Part shown: positions 1 to 6,557 of the stretch, piece by piece
How positions within the stretch are numbered: the first letter of the stretch is position 1
Layout: each line of letters begins with the position of its first letter
Assembly: GCA_021785115.1 (NCBI GenBank)
Contig: JAJYGO010000327.1
Location: forward strand, 1-13,680
Origin: Chloroflexota bacterium
Lineage (GTDB): Bacteria > Chloroflexota > Limnocylindria > Limnocylindrales > CSP1-4
Reading direction: 5' to 3'
Length of the DNA: 13,680 nucleotides
Notes under the pieces: generated by a model
Seen by the model: only the letters and a program-made list of their open reading frames with translations
The model's database searches: none
Told to the model about the DNA's origin: nothing
Translations under genes and position numbers: made by a program

Positions 1-432
1 ATGGAGATCGACTGGGCGACGCCCGCGGACGTGCCGGCGGTCGAGGGGCTGCTCTCGGCGGCTGGCCTGCCGCTCGAGGGCGCCCGGGAGGCCTTCGCGC
101 TTGGCGTGGTCGGGCGCGAGGGCGGCCGGGTGGTCGCCGCGGCCGCCGTGGAGAAGTACGGCGCCGCGGGGCTGCTTCGCTCAGTGGTCGTCGACTCGGC
201 CGTCCGGGGCACGGGGCTCGGCCGGTCGATCGTCGCGGCCGCCGAGGATGCCGCCCGCGATGCGGCGGTCCGCGAGCTGTACCTGCTGACCGAGACGGCG
301 GTCGACTGGTTCCCGCGACTCGGCTACGAGGTGGTCGCGCGATCCGAGGCTGCCGCTGCCGTCGGCGAGTCGATCGAGTTCACCACCGTCTGCCGCGATG
401 CCGGCGTCGCCATGCGGAAGCTGCTCGGGTAG
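1..432 (+). CDS. arsN2: ArsN2-like GNAT N-acetyltransferase
   Basis: This 143-residue protein is a single GNAT acetyltransferase domain, which would transfer an acetyl group from acetyl-CoA to a small amine. The acetyl-CoA loop is visible as RGTGLG at about residues 69-74, after the beta strand LRSVVVD. The C-terminal part, with LLTETA, WFPRLGYE and a closing run of EFTTVC then VAMRKLLG, is the pattern I associate with the ArsN2 subfamily, found in arsenic-resistance operons. The length is normal for a complete member, and MEIDWATPADVPAV looks like a genuine N-terminus although the ATG is the first base of the window. No other ars gene is visible, so a link to arsenic depends on what lies upstream. 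A generic GNAT with another substrate remains possible. Upstream regulation cannot be seen. Confidence 0.8.
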   Translation: MEIDWATPADVPAVEGLLSAAGLPLEGAREAFALGVVGREGGRVVAAAAVEKYGAAGLLRSVVVDSAVRGTGLGRSIVAAAEDAARDAAVRELYLLTETAVDWFPRLGYEVVARSEAAAAVGESIEFTTVCRDAGVAMRKLLG

Positions 433-445
433 GCGAGGCCCGGGT

Positions 446-476
446 GGCGCCCGCGAGGGGCGCCCCAGCAGGGGCG
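446..476 (+). other. Two mutually exclusive GC hairpins after the acetyltransferase
   Basis: GGCGCCC (446-452) can pair with GGGCGCC (458-464) around a 5-base loop. CGCCCC (461-466) can pair with GGGGCG (471-476) around a 4-base loop. The two share bases 461-464, so only one can form at a time. They begin 14 bases after the stop of the acetyltransferase and may end its transcript, but there is no T-tract and such pairings arise easily in DNA this rich in G+C. Confidence 0.3.
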
Positions 477-480
477 ACGA

Positions 481-510
481 GGCGGCCGGGTGGCGGCCGG
501 GTGGCGGCCG
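481..510 (+). repeat. 11-bp tandem repeat, 2.7 copies
   Basis: The unit GGCGGCCGGGT occurs at 481-491 and 492-502 with no mismatch, followed by a partial copy GGCGGCCG at 503-510. It lies about 70 bases upstream of the polyphosphate kinase start. The 11-base period is close to one helical turn, and each unit holds the palindrome CGGCCG. It could be simple slippage or a set of in-phase protein sites. Confidence 0.8.
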
Positions 511-580
511 ACGTCCACGAGGCGCGATGATGCGCCCGACGGCGCGACGACGAGGGCGTCGGGAGAAAGGACTCGCTGCC

Positions 581-1597
581 ATGGCAGATCTTCGGCCCAG
601 GCGGATCGCCGATCTCATCGCGCCCTACCGGGTGCAACCCGGGCGCAGGGTGCGCCTCCCGCGGGACTTCCCCACCGACGCGCCCGGCAAGTTCGGCCGT
701 GGCGACTCGCGCGAGGCGAAGGCCGTCCTCGCGGCCGGGACCGAGCTGCTGACCGAATACCAGGAACGGCTGGCGGCGCAGGACACGTACGGCGTGCTCG
801 TGATCATCCAGGCCATCGACGCCGCCGGCAAGGACGGGACCATCGGCCACGTGATGAGCGGGGTCAACCCCCAGGGCGTCGAGGTCACGAGCTTCAAGAT
901 CCCGTCGGACGAGGACCAGGACCACGACTACCTGTGGCGCTACGCGCGCCAGCTCCCCGGCCGCGGGTCGATCGGCATCTTCAACCGCTCCTACTACGAG
1001 GAGGTGCTCGTCGTCCGGGTGCACCCCGAGCTGCTCCAGTTCGAGAAGCTGCCGGCCCGCTCGCGGCGCGGCGACATCTGGCGGCGGCGGTTCCGCGAGA
1101 TCAACGATTGGGAGCGCTACCTCTCGGACCAGGGCTTCAAGATCGTCAAGCTGTTCCTCCACCTGTCCGAGGACGAGCAGCGGCGCCGGTTCCTCGACCG
1201 GATCGACCAGCCCGAGAAGAACTGGAAGTTCAGCGCCGCCGACGTCAAGGAGCGGGCGTTCTGGGGCGACTACCAGAAGGCGTTCAGCGACGTGCTCTCG
1301 AACACGAGCACCGAGTGGGCGCCGTGGTACGTGATCCCGGCCGACGACAAGCCGTACGCGCGGATGATCGCCTCGGCGGCCATCGCCCACGCGCTCGTCC
1401 AGATCAACCCGCACTACCCCAAGGTGACGCCCGAGCAGCGCGCGCAGCTGGAGACGGCCCGGGCGACACTGGCCTCCGACGAGCCTGACGCCGACGCTGA
1501 AGCGCCGGCCGAGGGCGGCGACGCTGCGGAACCAGCCGCGCCGCCCGCAGAGCGATCTCGGCACAAGTCCAAGGCCAAGAAGCGCTCGAAGCGGTAG
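581..1597 (+). CDS. ppk2: PPK2-family polyphosphate:nucleotide phosphotransferase
   Basis: This 338-residue cytoplasmic enzyme would move phosphate between polyphosphate and nucleotides. The P-loop is AIDAAGKDGT (residues 78-87), followed by HVMSGVNPQG. The Walker B region is GIFNRSYYE (132-140), and the lid/C-terminal core carries QPEKNWKF and TSTEWAPWYVIPA. The last motif and the overall length resemble class III PPK2 enzymes, which phosphorylate AMP and ADP, but class assignment from motifs is tentative. ATG 581 is chosen because GAGAAAGG (563-570) sits 10 bases upstream and the protein then begins MADLRPRRIADLIAPYRV, as family members do. An in-frame ATG at 398 would add 61 residues of composition-biased sequence and overlap the previous gene. 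The C-terminus has an acidic Asp/Glu/Ala stretch and then a Lys/Arg tail (RSRHKSKAKKRSKR). The gene converges on an MFS gene 6 bases away. Confidence 0.95.
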   Translation: MADLRPRRIADLIAPYRVQPGRRVRLPRDFPTDAPGKFGRGDSREAKAVLAAGTELLTEYQERLAAQDTYGVLVIIQAIDAAGKDGTIGHVMSGVNPQGVEVTSFKIPSDEDQDHDYLWRYARQLPGRGSIGIFNRSYYEEVLVVRVHPELLQFEKLPARSRRGDIWRRRFREINDWERYLSDQGFKIVKLFLHLSEDEQRRRFLDRIDQPEKNWKFSAADVKERAFWGDYQKAFSDVLSNTSTEWAPWYVIPADDKPYARMIASAAIAHALVQINPHYPKVTPEQRAQLETARATLASDEPDADAEAPAEGGDAAEPAAPPAERSRHKSKAKKRSKR

Positions 1598-1618
1598 GCC
1601 GCCTCAGGCGACGCGGCC
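1597..1618 (+). terminator. Possible shared terminator hairpin between convergent genes
   Basis: GGCCGC (1597-1602) can pair with GCGGCC (1613-1618) across a 10-base loop. The hairpin covers the last base of the kinase stop codon and the final codons of the opposing MFS gene, whose stops are only 6 bases apart. No T-tract follows on either strand, so the call rests on position and symmetry. Confidence 0.3.
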
Positions 1619-2800
1619 CTCCGATGCCGGCGCCGCGCCCGCGCCCGCCGCCGGCATCCGCGCCACGATGGCCAGCCCCGCGGCGCAGGCAAGGCACACG
1701 GCCGCGGTCCCGAGCATCGCCGTCGGCAGGCCCACCGTCACCGAGAGCACGCCCATCAGCGGCGGGTACACCACGGCGCCCACCACCGACGCAGCGACGA
1801 TCACGCCGCTCACCGCGGCGGCGCGGTCGGGGAAGCGCTCCCCGCCCAGCGCCACGATGAGCGGGTAGATCGGGCCCGACGCGAAGCCGACCACCACGAA
1901 CAGGACGATCGACGCCTCGACGCTGGGCACCGCCACGGCACCGACCAGCGCGACGCCCGCCACGAGCGACGCCCCGATCGCGAGCGTGGCGTGGTCGAAG
2001 CGGTCGGCGATGCGGCTGCCCGTGAACCGGCCGGCCGCGAGCCCCGCCCAGAACAGGCCGAGCGCCGAGGTCGCGGTCGCCGCCGGCGCCGCCGCCAGGA
2101 ACCGCACGAGCCAGTTCGACACGCCGATCTCCGACGCGACGTAGCAGCCGATCGAGACCGCGAGCACCACGAGCGGCAGGGCGAGCAGGCTCGAGCGCTG
2201 GCCGCCATGCGCGCGGTGCGGCCGGGCGCGGCCGTCGGCGAGGTCGGTGACGGCGAGCAGGGCCGCGAGCGGCAGCGTGATGACGCCGCTCGCGACGATG
2301 ACGCCCTGCCACGGGATGCCGATGAGGTCGCGGGCCGCCAGCGCGAACGGCGCCCCGAGCGCGCCCACCGAGTAGAACAGGTGCAGCAGGTTGAGCCGGC
2401 CGCCGCGGGCGTCGTGGTACAGGTCGAGGATCATCCCGTTGCCGCCGCCGTCGATCGCGCCGGACCCGACCGACCGCACCACGCCGGCCACGAGGAACAT
2501 GCCCCAGTCGCCGGTCAGTCCCTGGGCGATCAGCCCCACGCCCGTCAGCCCCACCGCGACCGCGTAGATCGGGCGGCGGCCCACCCGCTCGGTGACCATC
2601 CCGCCGAGCACCGATCCGCCCGCGTACGCGATCGCGGTGACGAAGTAGAAGAAGCCGAGGCCGACATCGGTCTGGGCGAACCCGCCCTCCACCTCCCGGG
2701 CGAGCGACGGCACCAGCAGGCCGCTCCAGCCGAGGAGCACGAACGACCAGCAGCCGAGGACGAACGCCGTGCGGCGCGAGCGGAACAGGGTGACCCTCAC
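1604..2800 (-). CDS. MFS transporter, fucose-permease-like
   Basis: A 398-residue inner-membrane permease with about 12 hydrophobic segments. The cytoplasmic loop 2-3 carries motif A as GGMVTERVGRR (residues 66-76). The stretch around residue 224 (ASEIGVSNWLVRFL, followed by FWAGLAAGRF) resembles the E-x-G-x-x-x-W motif of fucose:H+ symporter-type permeases, so a sugar or other small polar substrate is a reasonable guess but unproven. The start is GTG 2800. No Shine-Dalgarno site precedes it, but TACGAT lies 7 bases upstream (2813-2808), which suits a leaderless message. No ATG occurs near enough upstream or downstream to compete. The C-terminal tail is Ala/Gly/Pro-rich and ends 6 bases from the convergent kinase gene. 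A dead ABC permease lies just upstream on the same strand, so the gene is probably transcribed alone. Confidence 0.9.
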   Translation of the reverse strand: MRVTLFRSRRTAFVLGCWSFVLLGWSGLLVPSLAREVEGGFAQTDVGLGFFYFVTAIAYAGGSVLGGMVTERVGRRPIYAVAVGLTGVGLIAQGLTGDWGMFLVAGVVRSVGSGAIDGGGNGMILDLYHDARGGRLNLLHLFYSVGALGAPFALAARDLIGIPWQGVIVASGVITLPLAALLAVTDLADGRARPHRAHGGQRSSLLALPLVVLAVSIGCYVASEIGVSNWLVRFLAAAPAATATSALGLFWAGLAAGRFTGSRIADRFDHATLAIGASLVAGVALVGAVAVPSVEASIVLFVVVGFASGPIYPLIVALGGERFPDRAAAVSGVIVAASVVGAVVYPPLMGVLSVTVGLPTAMLGTAAVCLACAAGLAIVARMPAAGAGAAPASEGRVA

Positions 2801-2807
2801 GCGACCG

Positions 2808-2813
2808 ATCGTA
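2808..2813 (-). promoter_or_regulatory. -10 element of the MFS gene (leaderless)
   Basis: Read on the minus strand this is TACGAT (TANNNT). It ends 7 bases before GTG 2800, which would put the transcript start at or beside the start codon. I see no convincing -35 hexamer at the usual distance. Confidence 0.5.
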
Positions 2814-2880
2814 TCGGGGTCGTCCTGCTCGCGAGCACCCCGCAGGCACCGGCGCCGGGGCGGGCGACGCGAGGGCGGGG

Positions 2881-3400
2881 CTACTCGCACCGCTGCGCCG
2901 CGATCGGGTCCAGCCGAGCCGTCTGTCGCACCGGCCAGACGCCGAAGACGACGCCCACGCCCAGCGAGAACCCGACGGCCAGGGCGATCGTCGAGGGCGA
3001 CACCAGCATGATGTTCACGATCCGCGATCCCGCCCACGAGCAGGCTGATCGAGGCGATGCCCGCCAGCAGCAGCGACAGGATCCCGGTGATCGTCCCGAA
3101 CGCGGACAGCAGCTGCGCCCGGTCGATGATCGTGAAGTCGTCGGCGGTGCCATGGGCCAGGTCGTGGCGCTGGAGGAGGAGCTCGCGGATGGCGAACTTC
3201 GTGAGCGGGATGTTCTCGGGTGGACCACCGACACGGAGATCGCGCCCAGGGACTTGCCGGCGTCGAAGTAGTCGCGCACGGCGGCCAGCGGCACCAGCAC
3301 CTGGTCGTCGAGGATGCCCTTGGGCTGGAGGATGCCGACGATCCGGAACGGCACACCGCCCACGGTGATCGCCGAGCCCACGGCATCGGCCCCGAGGGGC
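2881..3400 (-). pseudogene. Decayed MacB/FtsX-type ABC transporter permease, C-terminal remnant
   Basis: Three minus-strand pieces in alternating frames match successive parts of a MacB-like permease. First comes the end of the periplasmic domain (DAVGSAITVGGVPFRIVGIL to GAISVSVVHP, about 3393-3222). A one-base loss near 3216-3222 shifts to ENIPLTKFAIRELLLQRH and the hydrophobic IASISLLVGGI (to about 3028). A one-base gain near 3022-3026 shifts back to VNIMLVS. That is followed at once by PSTIALAVGFSLGVGVVFG and the typical end TARLDPIAAQRCE, with TAG at 2883-2881. Between NIMLVS and PSTIALAVG the family normally has roughly 60 more residues (the TERTREIG region), which are missing. The N-terminal half is also absent, and no MacB-type ATPase or membrane-fusion partner lies nearby. 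Intact MacB-type permeases form a dimer that drives export or envelope transport. This copy cannot encode one. Confidence 0.85.
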
Positions 3401-3443
3401 GGCTGGCTGGGCCTTCCCCATCGACCTCCTCGCCGTTTCGGGG

Positions 3444-3449
3444 CAAGAT
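3444..3449 (+). promoter_or_regulatory. -10-like element of the alpha/beta hydrolase gene
   Basis: CAAGAT keeps the conserved A2 and T6 of a -10 element. It ends 7 bases before ATG 3457, the same geometry as the leaderless candidates elsewhere in the window. It is also the reason for preferring ATG 3457 over the in-frame ATG at 3448, which overlaps the element. Confidence 0.45.
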
Positions 3450-3456
3450 GGTGCGC

Positions 3457-4320
3457 ATGGACACGCGTCGCGTCCCGGTCGCCGAGGGCGTGGAGATCGC
3501 CGCCGACACCTGGCCAGCCCCAGATGCCGCCCCCGGCGCCCCGACGTTCGTGCTGATGCACGGGCTGGCGTCCAACGCGCGGCTCTGGGACGGCGTGGCG
3601 GCGCGTCTCGTTGAGCGGGGCTACCCCGCCGTCACGGTCGACCTCCGGGGCCACGGGCGCTCGTCCAAGCCCGACGGCCCCTACGACGTCCCGACCGTGG
3701 CCGACGACGTGGCCGCGTTGATCGGCGCCCTGGGGCTCGCGCGCCCCGTTGTCGCCGGGCAGTCGTGGGGCGGCAACGTGGCCATCGAGCTCGGCGCGCG
3801 CCATCCGGCGATCATGCGCGGCATCGTCTGCGTGGACGGCGGCTGGTTCGAGCCGTCGCGCGCCTTCCCGTCGTGGGAGGCATGCCGCGAGGCGCTGGCC
3901 CCGCCCCGGCTGGCCGGCCGCCGCCTCGCGGAGATCGAGGGCTACATCCGCGTCGCCCACCCCGACTGGCCCGAGGCGGGGATCGCCGGCACGCTCGCCA
4001 ACTTCGAGCGCTTCCCGGACGGGACCATCGCCCCCTGGCTCACCTTCGAGCGGCACCTGACGGTGCTCCGCGGCATGTGGGACCACCACCCCTCCCAGCA
4101 GTACCGGCTGGTGACGGCCCCCGTGCTGCTGCTGCCCGCTGGTGCCGACAGGCTCGACGACCAGGCGCAGGGCCGCCGGGAGGTGGTCGAGGAGGCGCTC
4201 GCCGGGCTGCCGCGGGCGCGGGTCCACCCGTTCGCGGGCGACCACGACCTCCACGCCCAGCACCCCGCGGCCGTGGCGGACGCGATGGCCGACGCGGTCG
4301 CCGACGGGTTCTTCGCGTGA
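3457..4320 (+). CDS. Alpha/beta-fold hydrolase
   Basis: A 287-residue soluble hydrolase of the alpha/beta fold. The oxyanion strand is FVLMHG (HG at 35-36), the nucleophile elbow is GQSWGG with Ser103, and the likely acid is Asp231 in PAGADRL. The catalytic His is probably His263 or His266 in GDHDLHAQHP. A cap region rich in Arg/Glu/Trp lies at about 125-200. These features show an esterase, lipase or similar activity but not the substrate. ATG 3457 is preferred because a -10-like CAAGAT lies 7 bases upstream. ATG 3448 would give three more residues, and no good ribosome site supports either. The stop TGA shares bases with the GTG start of the next gene (GTGA at 4317-4320), so the two are almost certainly co-transcribed and translationally coupled. 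The start sits beside the truncated end of the dead ABC permease, which is a likely rearrangement junction. Confidence 0.9.
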   Translation: MDTRRVPVAEGVEIAADTWPAPDAAPGAPTFVLMHGLASNARLWDGVAARLVERGYPAVTVDLRGHGRSSKPDGPYDVPTVADDVAALIGALGLARPVVAGQSWGGNVAIELGARHPAIMRGIVCVDGGWFEPSRAFPSWEACREALAPPRLAGRRLAEIEGYIRVAHPDWPEAGIAGTLANFERFPDGTIAPWLTFERHLTVLRGMWDHHPSQQYRLVTAPVLLLPAGADRLDDQAQGRREVVEEALAGLPRARVHPFAGDHDLHAQHPAAVADAMADAVADGFFA

Positions 4321-5609
4321 GCGGCGGGCCGGTGGGCGGCGACCCGCGCATCCTCGCGATCATGGGCTCGGGCGAGACGGCGCCTGCGATGGCCAAGGTC
4401 CACCGCGCGCTGTTCGACCGCTTCGGCCGGCAGGTGCCCGCGGTCATCCTCGACACGCCGTACGGGTTCCAGGAGAACGTCGACGACCTCTCGGCGCGGA
4501 CGATGGAGTTCTTCGCCATCAGCGTCGGCAACCCGGTCGAGGTCGCGTCGTACCGATCGACCGACGTGGACGCAGTGACCGCGGCGACCGCCCTCGCCCG
4601 CATCCGCGCGGCCCGCTACCTGATGGCCGGGCCCGGCAGCCCGTCGTACGCGCTTCGCCAGTGGACCGGCGGGCCGATCCCCGGAGCGCTCGAGGAGAAG
4701 CTCCGGAGCGGCGGGATCGTCACGATGGCCAGCGCCGCCGCCCTGACGCTGGGCGTCGTGTCGATCCCGGTCTACGAGGTCTACAAGGTGGGCGAGCCGC
4801 CGCACTGGCTCGAGGGCCTGGACCTGCTCGGCAGCGCGACCGGGCTGCGGGCCGCGGTCGTCCCCCACTACGACAACGCCGAGGGCGGCAACCACGACAC
4901 CCGCTTCTGCTACATGGGCGAGCGTCGCCTGCGGATGCTCGAGGCCCTGCTGCCGCAGGACGTGTTCGTGCTGGGCGTCGACAGCCACACGGCGCTGGTC
5001 CTGGACCTCGGGGCCGGGTCGGCGTCGGTCGCCGGGCTGGGCGGCGTGACGGTTCGCGTCGGCGGGCGGAGCGCCCGGTTCGAGGCCGGTGCCTCCATCC
5101 CGCTGTCGGCCCTCGGCGAGGCGGCTCGCGGGCTGGCAGCCGGGCAGTCCAGCGAGGCCGTCCACACGGCAGCCCTGGCGGGTTCAGCCTCCGACGAGCA
5201 GCCCGCCCGACCTGCGGTGCCGATGCGCCAGGAGATGCAGGAGCTGGAGGGGACCTTCAGCGCGGCGCTCGACGGTGGCGACGTGCGCGAGGCCGTGACC
5301 GCGCTGCTGGCGCTCGACGAGGCGATCAACGCCCGCGTCCGAGCCGGCGAGGACAGCCCCGACCTCGACAACGCCTCGGCGACCTTCCAGGCGCTCGTCG
5401 TGCGCCTGGGCGAGCAGGCCGGCCGCGGCTCCCACGACCGGCGAGCCGATCTGGCGCCGCTGGTCGAGGTCCTGCTGCAGCTGCGCGACACCGCCCGGGC
5501 GTCGAAGGACTGGACCACCGCGGACCTCATCCGCGCCCGCCTGGCCTCGGCGGGCGTCGAGGTCCGCGACGGGCCGTCGGGCTCGGAGTGGGTGCTGGCC
5601 GGCGCCTGA
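4317..5609 (+). CDS. Peptidase S51/cyanophycinase-like hydrolase fused to a CysRS C-terminal (DALR-like) domain
   Basis: A 430-residue fusion. Residues about 10-260 resemble the class I glutamine-amidotransferase-like fold of peptidase S51 and cyanophycinase. Visible features are ILAIMGSGET at the start, the loop AGPGSPSYALRQW (104-116), a nucleophile-elbow-like MASAAALTLG with Ser139, VVPHYDNAEGG (181-191), and GVDSHTALVLD (220-230). A linker (about 275-305) leads to a C-terminal part that aligns with the end of cysteinyl-tRNA synthetase. That part has helices from about 311 (EGTFSAALDGGDVREAV), then ARASKDWTTADLIRARL and GVEVRDGPSGSEW close to the end. In CysRS this region contacts the tRNA anticodon stem. 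Here the synthetase catalytic core (HIGH/KMSKS) is absent, and FNTPEA of the DALR region is replaced by GDVREA. The start GTG 4317 overlaps the hydrolase stop by four bases. Function is unknown. Tethering of a peptidase or amidase to tRNA is only a guess. Confidence 0.85.
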   Translation: MSGGPVGGDPRILAIMGSGETAPAMAKVHRALFDRFGRQVPAVILDTPYGFQENVDDLSARTMEFFAISVGNPVEVASYRSTDVDAVTAATALARIRAARYLMAGPGSPSYALRQWTGGPIPGALEEKLRSGGIVTMASAAALTLGVVSIPVYEVYKVGEPPHWLEGLDLLGSATGLRAAVVPHYDNAEGGNHDTRFCYMGERRLRMLEALLPQDVFVLGVDSHTALVLDLGAGSASVAGLGGVTVRVGGRSARFEAGASIPLSALGEAARGLAAGQSSEAVHTAALAGSASDEQPARPAVPMRQEMQELEGTFSAALDGGDVREAVTALLALDEAINARVRAGEDSPDLDNASATFQALVVRLGEQAGRGSHDRRADLAPLVEVLLQLRDTARASKDWTTADLIRARLASAGVEVRDGPSGSEWVLAGA

Positions 5610-5665
5610 GCGCGGCAGCAGATAAGCCAAGACAGGCGCCCAAGGCCCTCCGGCGCGCCACCCGC

Positions 5666-5671
5666 TATCCT
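5666..5671 (+). promoter_or_regulatory. Candidate -10 element for the rhodanese gene
   Basis: TATCCT stands out in the 110-base gap after the fusion gene and would give a leader of roughly 40 bases before GTG 5720. There is no clear -35. It suggests that the rhodanese has its own promoter instead of depending on the upstream operon. Confidence 0.4.
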
Positions 5672-5719
5672 TCGCGCCGCCACCTTGGCCTGCCGCGGGC
5701 CCCCGCTTGGAGTCACTCC

Positions 5720-6061
5720 GTGTTCTCGTTCCTGCGCCGCCTGTCCCCGAGCATCCCGTCGATCGATGTCGCCGAGCTCGACGCCCTCCTCCAGCAGAAT
5801 GCGGTCCGCGTGCTCGACGTGCGCGAGGATTCGGAGTTCCGCCGGGGTCACCTCCCGGGCGCCATCCACGTCCCGGTCAAGCGGCTTCCCGACCGCATCG
5901 CCAAGCTCCGCCGCGACAAGCCGTATGCGGTGATCTGCGCGTCGGGCAGCCGGAGCACGAAAGCGACGAACTACCTCCTCGAGCAGGGCTTCGAGGGAGC
6001 GGTCTCGGTCAAGGGCGGGACCAGCGCGTGGGCCAGGAGCGGGCGAGCGATCGTCCGCTAG
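5720..6061 (+). CDS. Single-domain rhodanese (sulfurtransferase)
   Basis: A 113-residue protein made of one rhodanese domain, the size of GlpE- or PspE-like enzymes. It would pass sulfane sulfur from a donor to a thiol acceptor through a persulfide on the active-site cysteine. Cys73 lies in the loop CASGSRS. The CH2A-like motif VRVLDVREDSEFRRGHLPGAIHVP (in two parts, about 29-40 and 41-52) precedes it, and SVKGGTSAWARSG closes the domain. There is no signal peptide, so it should be cytoplasmic. GTG 5720 is chosen because GGAG (5709-5712) sits 7 bases upstream and earlier in-frame sequence is out of character. The gene converges on the MarR gene with 15 bases between the stops. The sulfur acceptor cannot be predicted from the neighbours. 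Confidence 0.92.
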   Translation: MFSFLRRLSPSIPSIDVAELDALLQQNAVRVLDVREDSEFRRGHLPGAIHVPVKRLPDRIAKLRRDKPYAVICASGSRSTKATNYLLEQGFEGAVSVKGGTSAWARSGRAIVR

Positions 6062-6076
6062 GACGACGGGGGGAGG

Positions 6077-6541
6077 TCAGGCCTCCGCAGCCTCATCGAG
6101 CGCCGACCGCAACTCGCGCAGCGCAGCCTCGATCCGCGCCAACCGCTCCGGCGATGCGGTGGCCAGGCGCAGGGTCAGCCAGTCCAGCGTCCGGCGTCGG
6201 GCCTCCGAGAGCAGCCGGTCGCCCTCGTCGCTGAGCGAGAGCCGCACGCGTCGGCGCGAGGCCGGGTCCGCGCTGCGCACCATCAGCCCGTCGCGAACCA
6301 GCCGCGACACGAGCTCCGACATCGACGGCATCGACGCGCCCAGGTGCTCGGCCACGCTCGAGAGGTCTGTGCCCGGGTGCCGGCGGACGTAGAGCAGCGC
6401 CCGGAACTGCGGCACCGACAGACCCTCGGCCCGCCCCTCGCGCATCCGCGCCCGGATCGCCCGCATGACCGGCGGCACGGACTCCAGCACGGCCTCTGCG
6501 GTCGACCGCGCGATGCCGGTTGCCTCGGGTGACGTCTCCAC
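6077..6541 (-). CDS. MarR-family transcriptional regulator
   Basis: A 154-residue winged-helix DNA-binding protein. MarR proteins bind as dimers to palindromes and usually release DNA on binding a small ligand. Visible parts are LSVPQFRALLYVRRHPG (41-57), TDLSSVAEHLG, the recognition helix region SMPSMSELVSRLVRDGL (70-86), and the wing SADPASRRRVRLSLSDEG. The long flanking helices expected for dimerisation are at both ends. The start is GTG 6541, with TATCCT six bases upstream and no Shine-Dalgarno site, again suggesting a leaderless transcript. Longer in-frame starts to 6622 would run through the promoter of the opposite gene. It is divergent from the ABC exporter genes, 71 bases away, the common arrangement for a MarR repressor and the efflux pump it controls. 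A near-palindrome between the two genes is its likely operator. Confidence 0.93.
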   Translation of the reverse strand: METSPEATGIARSTAEAVLESVPPVMRAIRARMREGRAEGLSVPQFRALLYVRRHPGTDLSSVAEHLGASMPSMSELVSRLVRDGLMVRSADPASRRRVRLSLSDEGDRLLSEARRRTLDWLTLRLATASPERLARIEAALRELRSALDEAAEA

Positions 6542-6557
6542 GAGGGCAGGATAGAAT
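6529..6557 (+). promoter_or_regulatory. Promoter of the ABC exporter operon
   Basis: GTGACG (6529-6534, four of six matches to TTGACA) and TAGAAT (6552-6557, five of six matches to TATAAT) are 17 bases apart. The transcript would start near 6564, leaving a leader of about 48 bases that contains the AGGAGG-type ribosome site. It overlaps the start of the marR coding region and the oppositely directed marR -10 element. Confidence 0.55.
6548..6553 (-). promoter_or_regulatory. -10 element of marR
   Basis: On the minus strand this is TATCCT, six bases before GTG 6541. It shares its first two bases (6552-6553) with the opposite-facing TAGAAT of the ABC operon. Confidence 0.55.

Noticed and set aside
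380..1564. Minus-strand open frame of 394 codons opposite the polyphosphate kinase
   Set aside because: Shadow of the kinase gene. Its composition is Arg/Val/Asp-biased and has no recognisable motif.
3942..5165. Minus-strand open frame of 407 codons opposite the hydrolase and fusion genes
   Set aside because: Antisense shadow. The plus strand carries convincing catalytic motifs in both genes.
6072..6086. Hairpin GGAGG-TCAGG-CCTCC between the rhodanese and marR genes as a shared terminator
   Set aside because: Only five pairs, no T-tract on either strand, and it overlaps the marR stop. Too weak to call.
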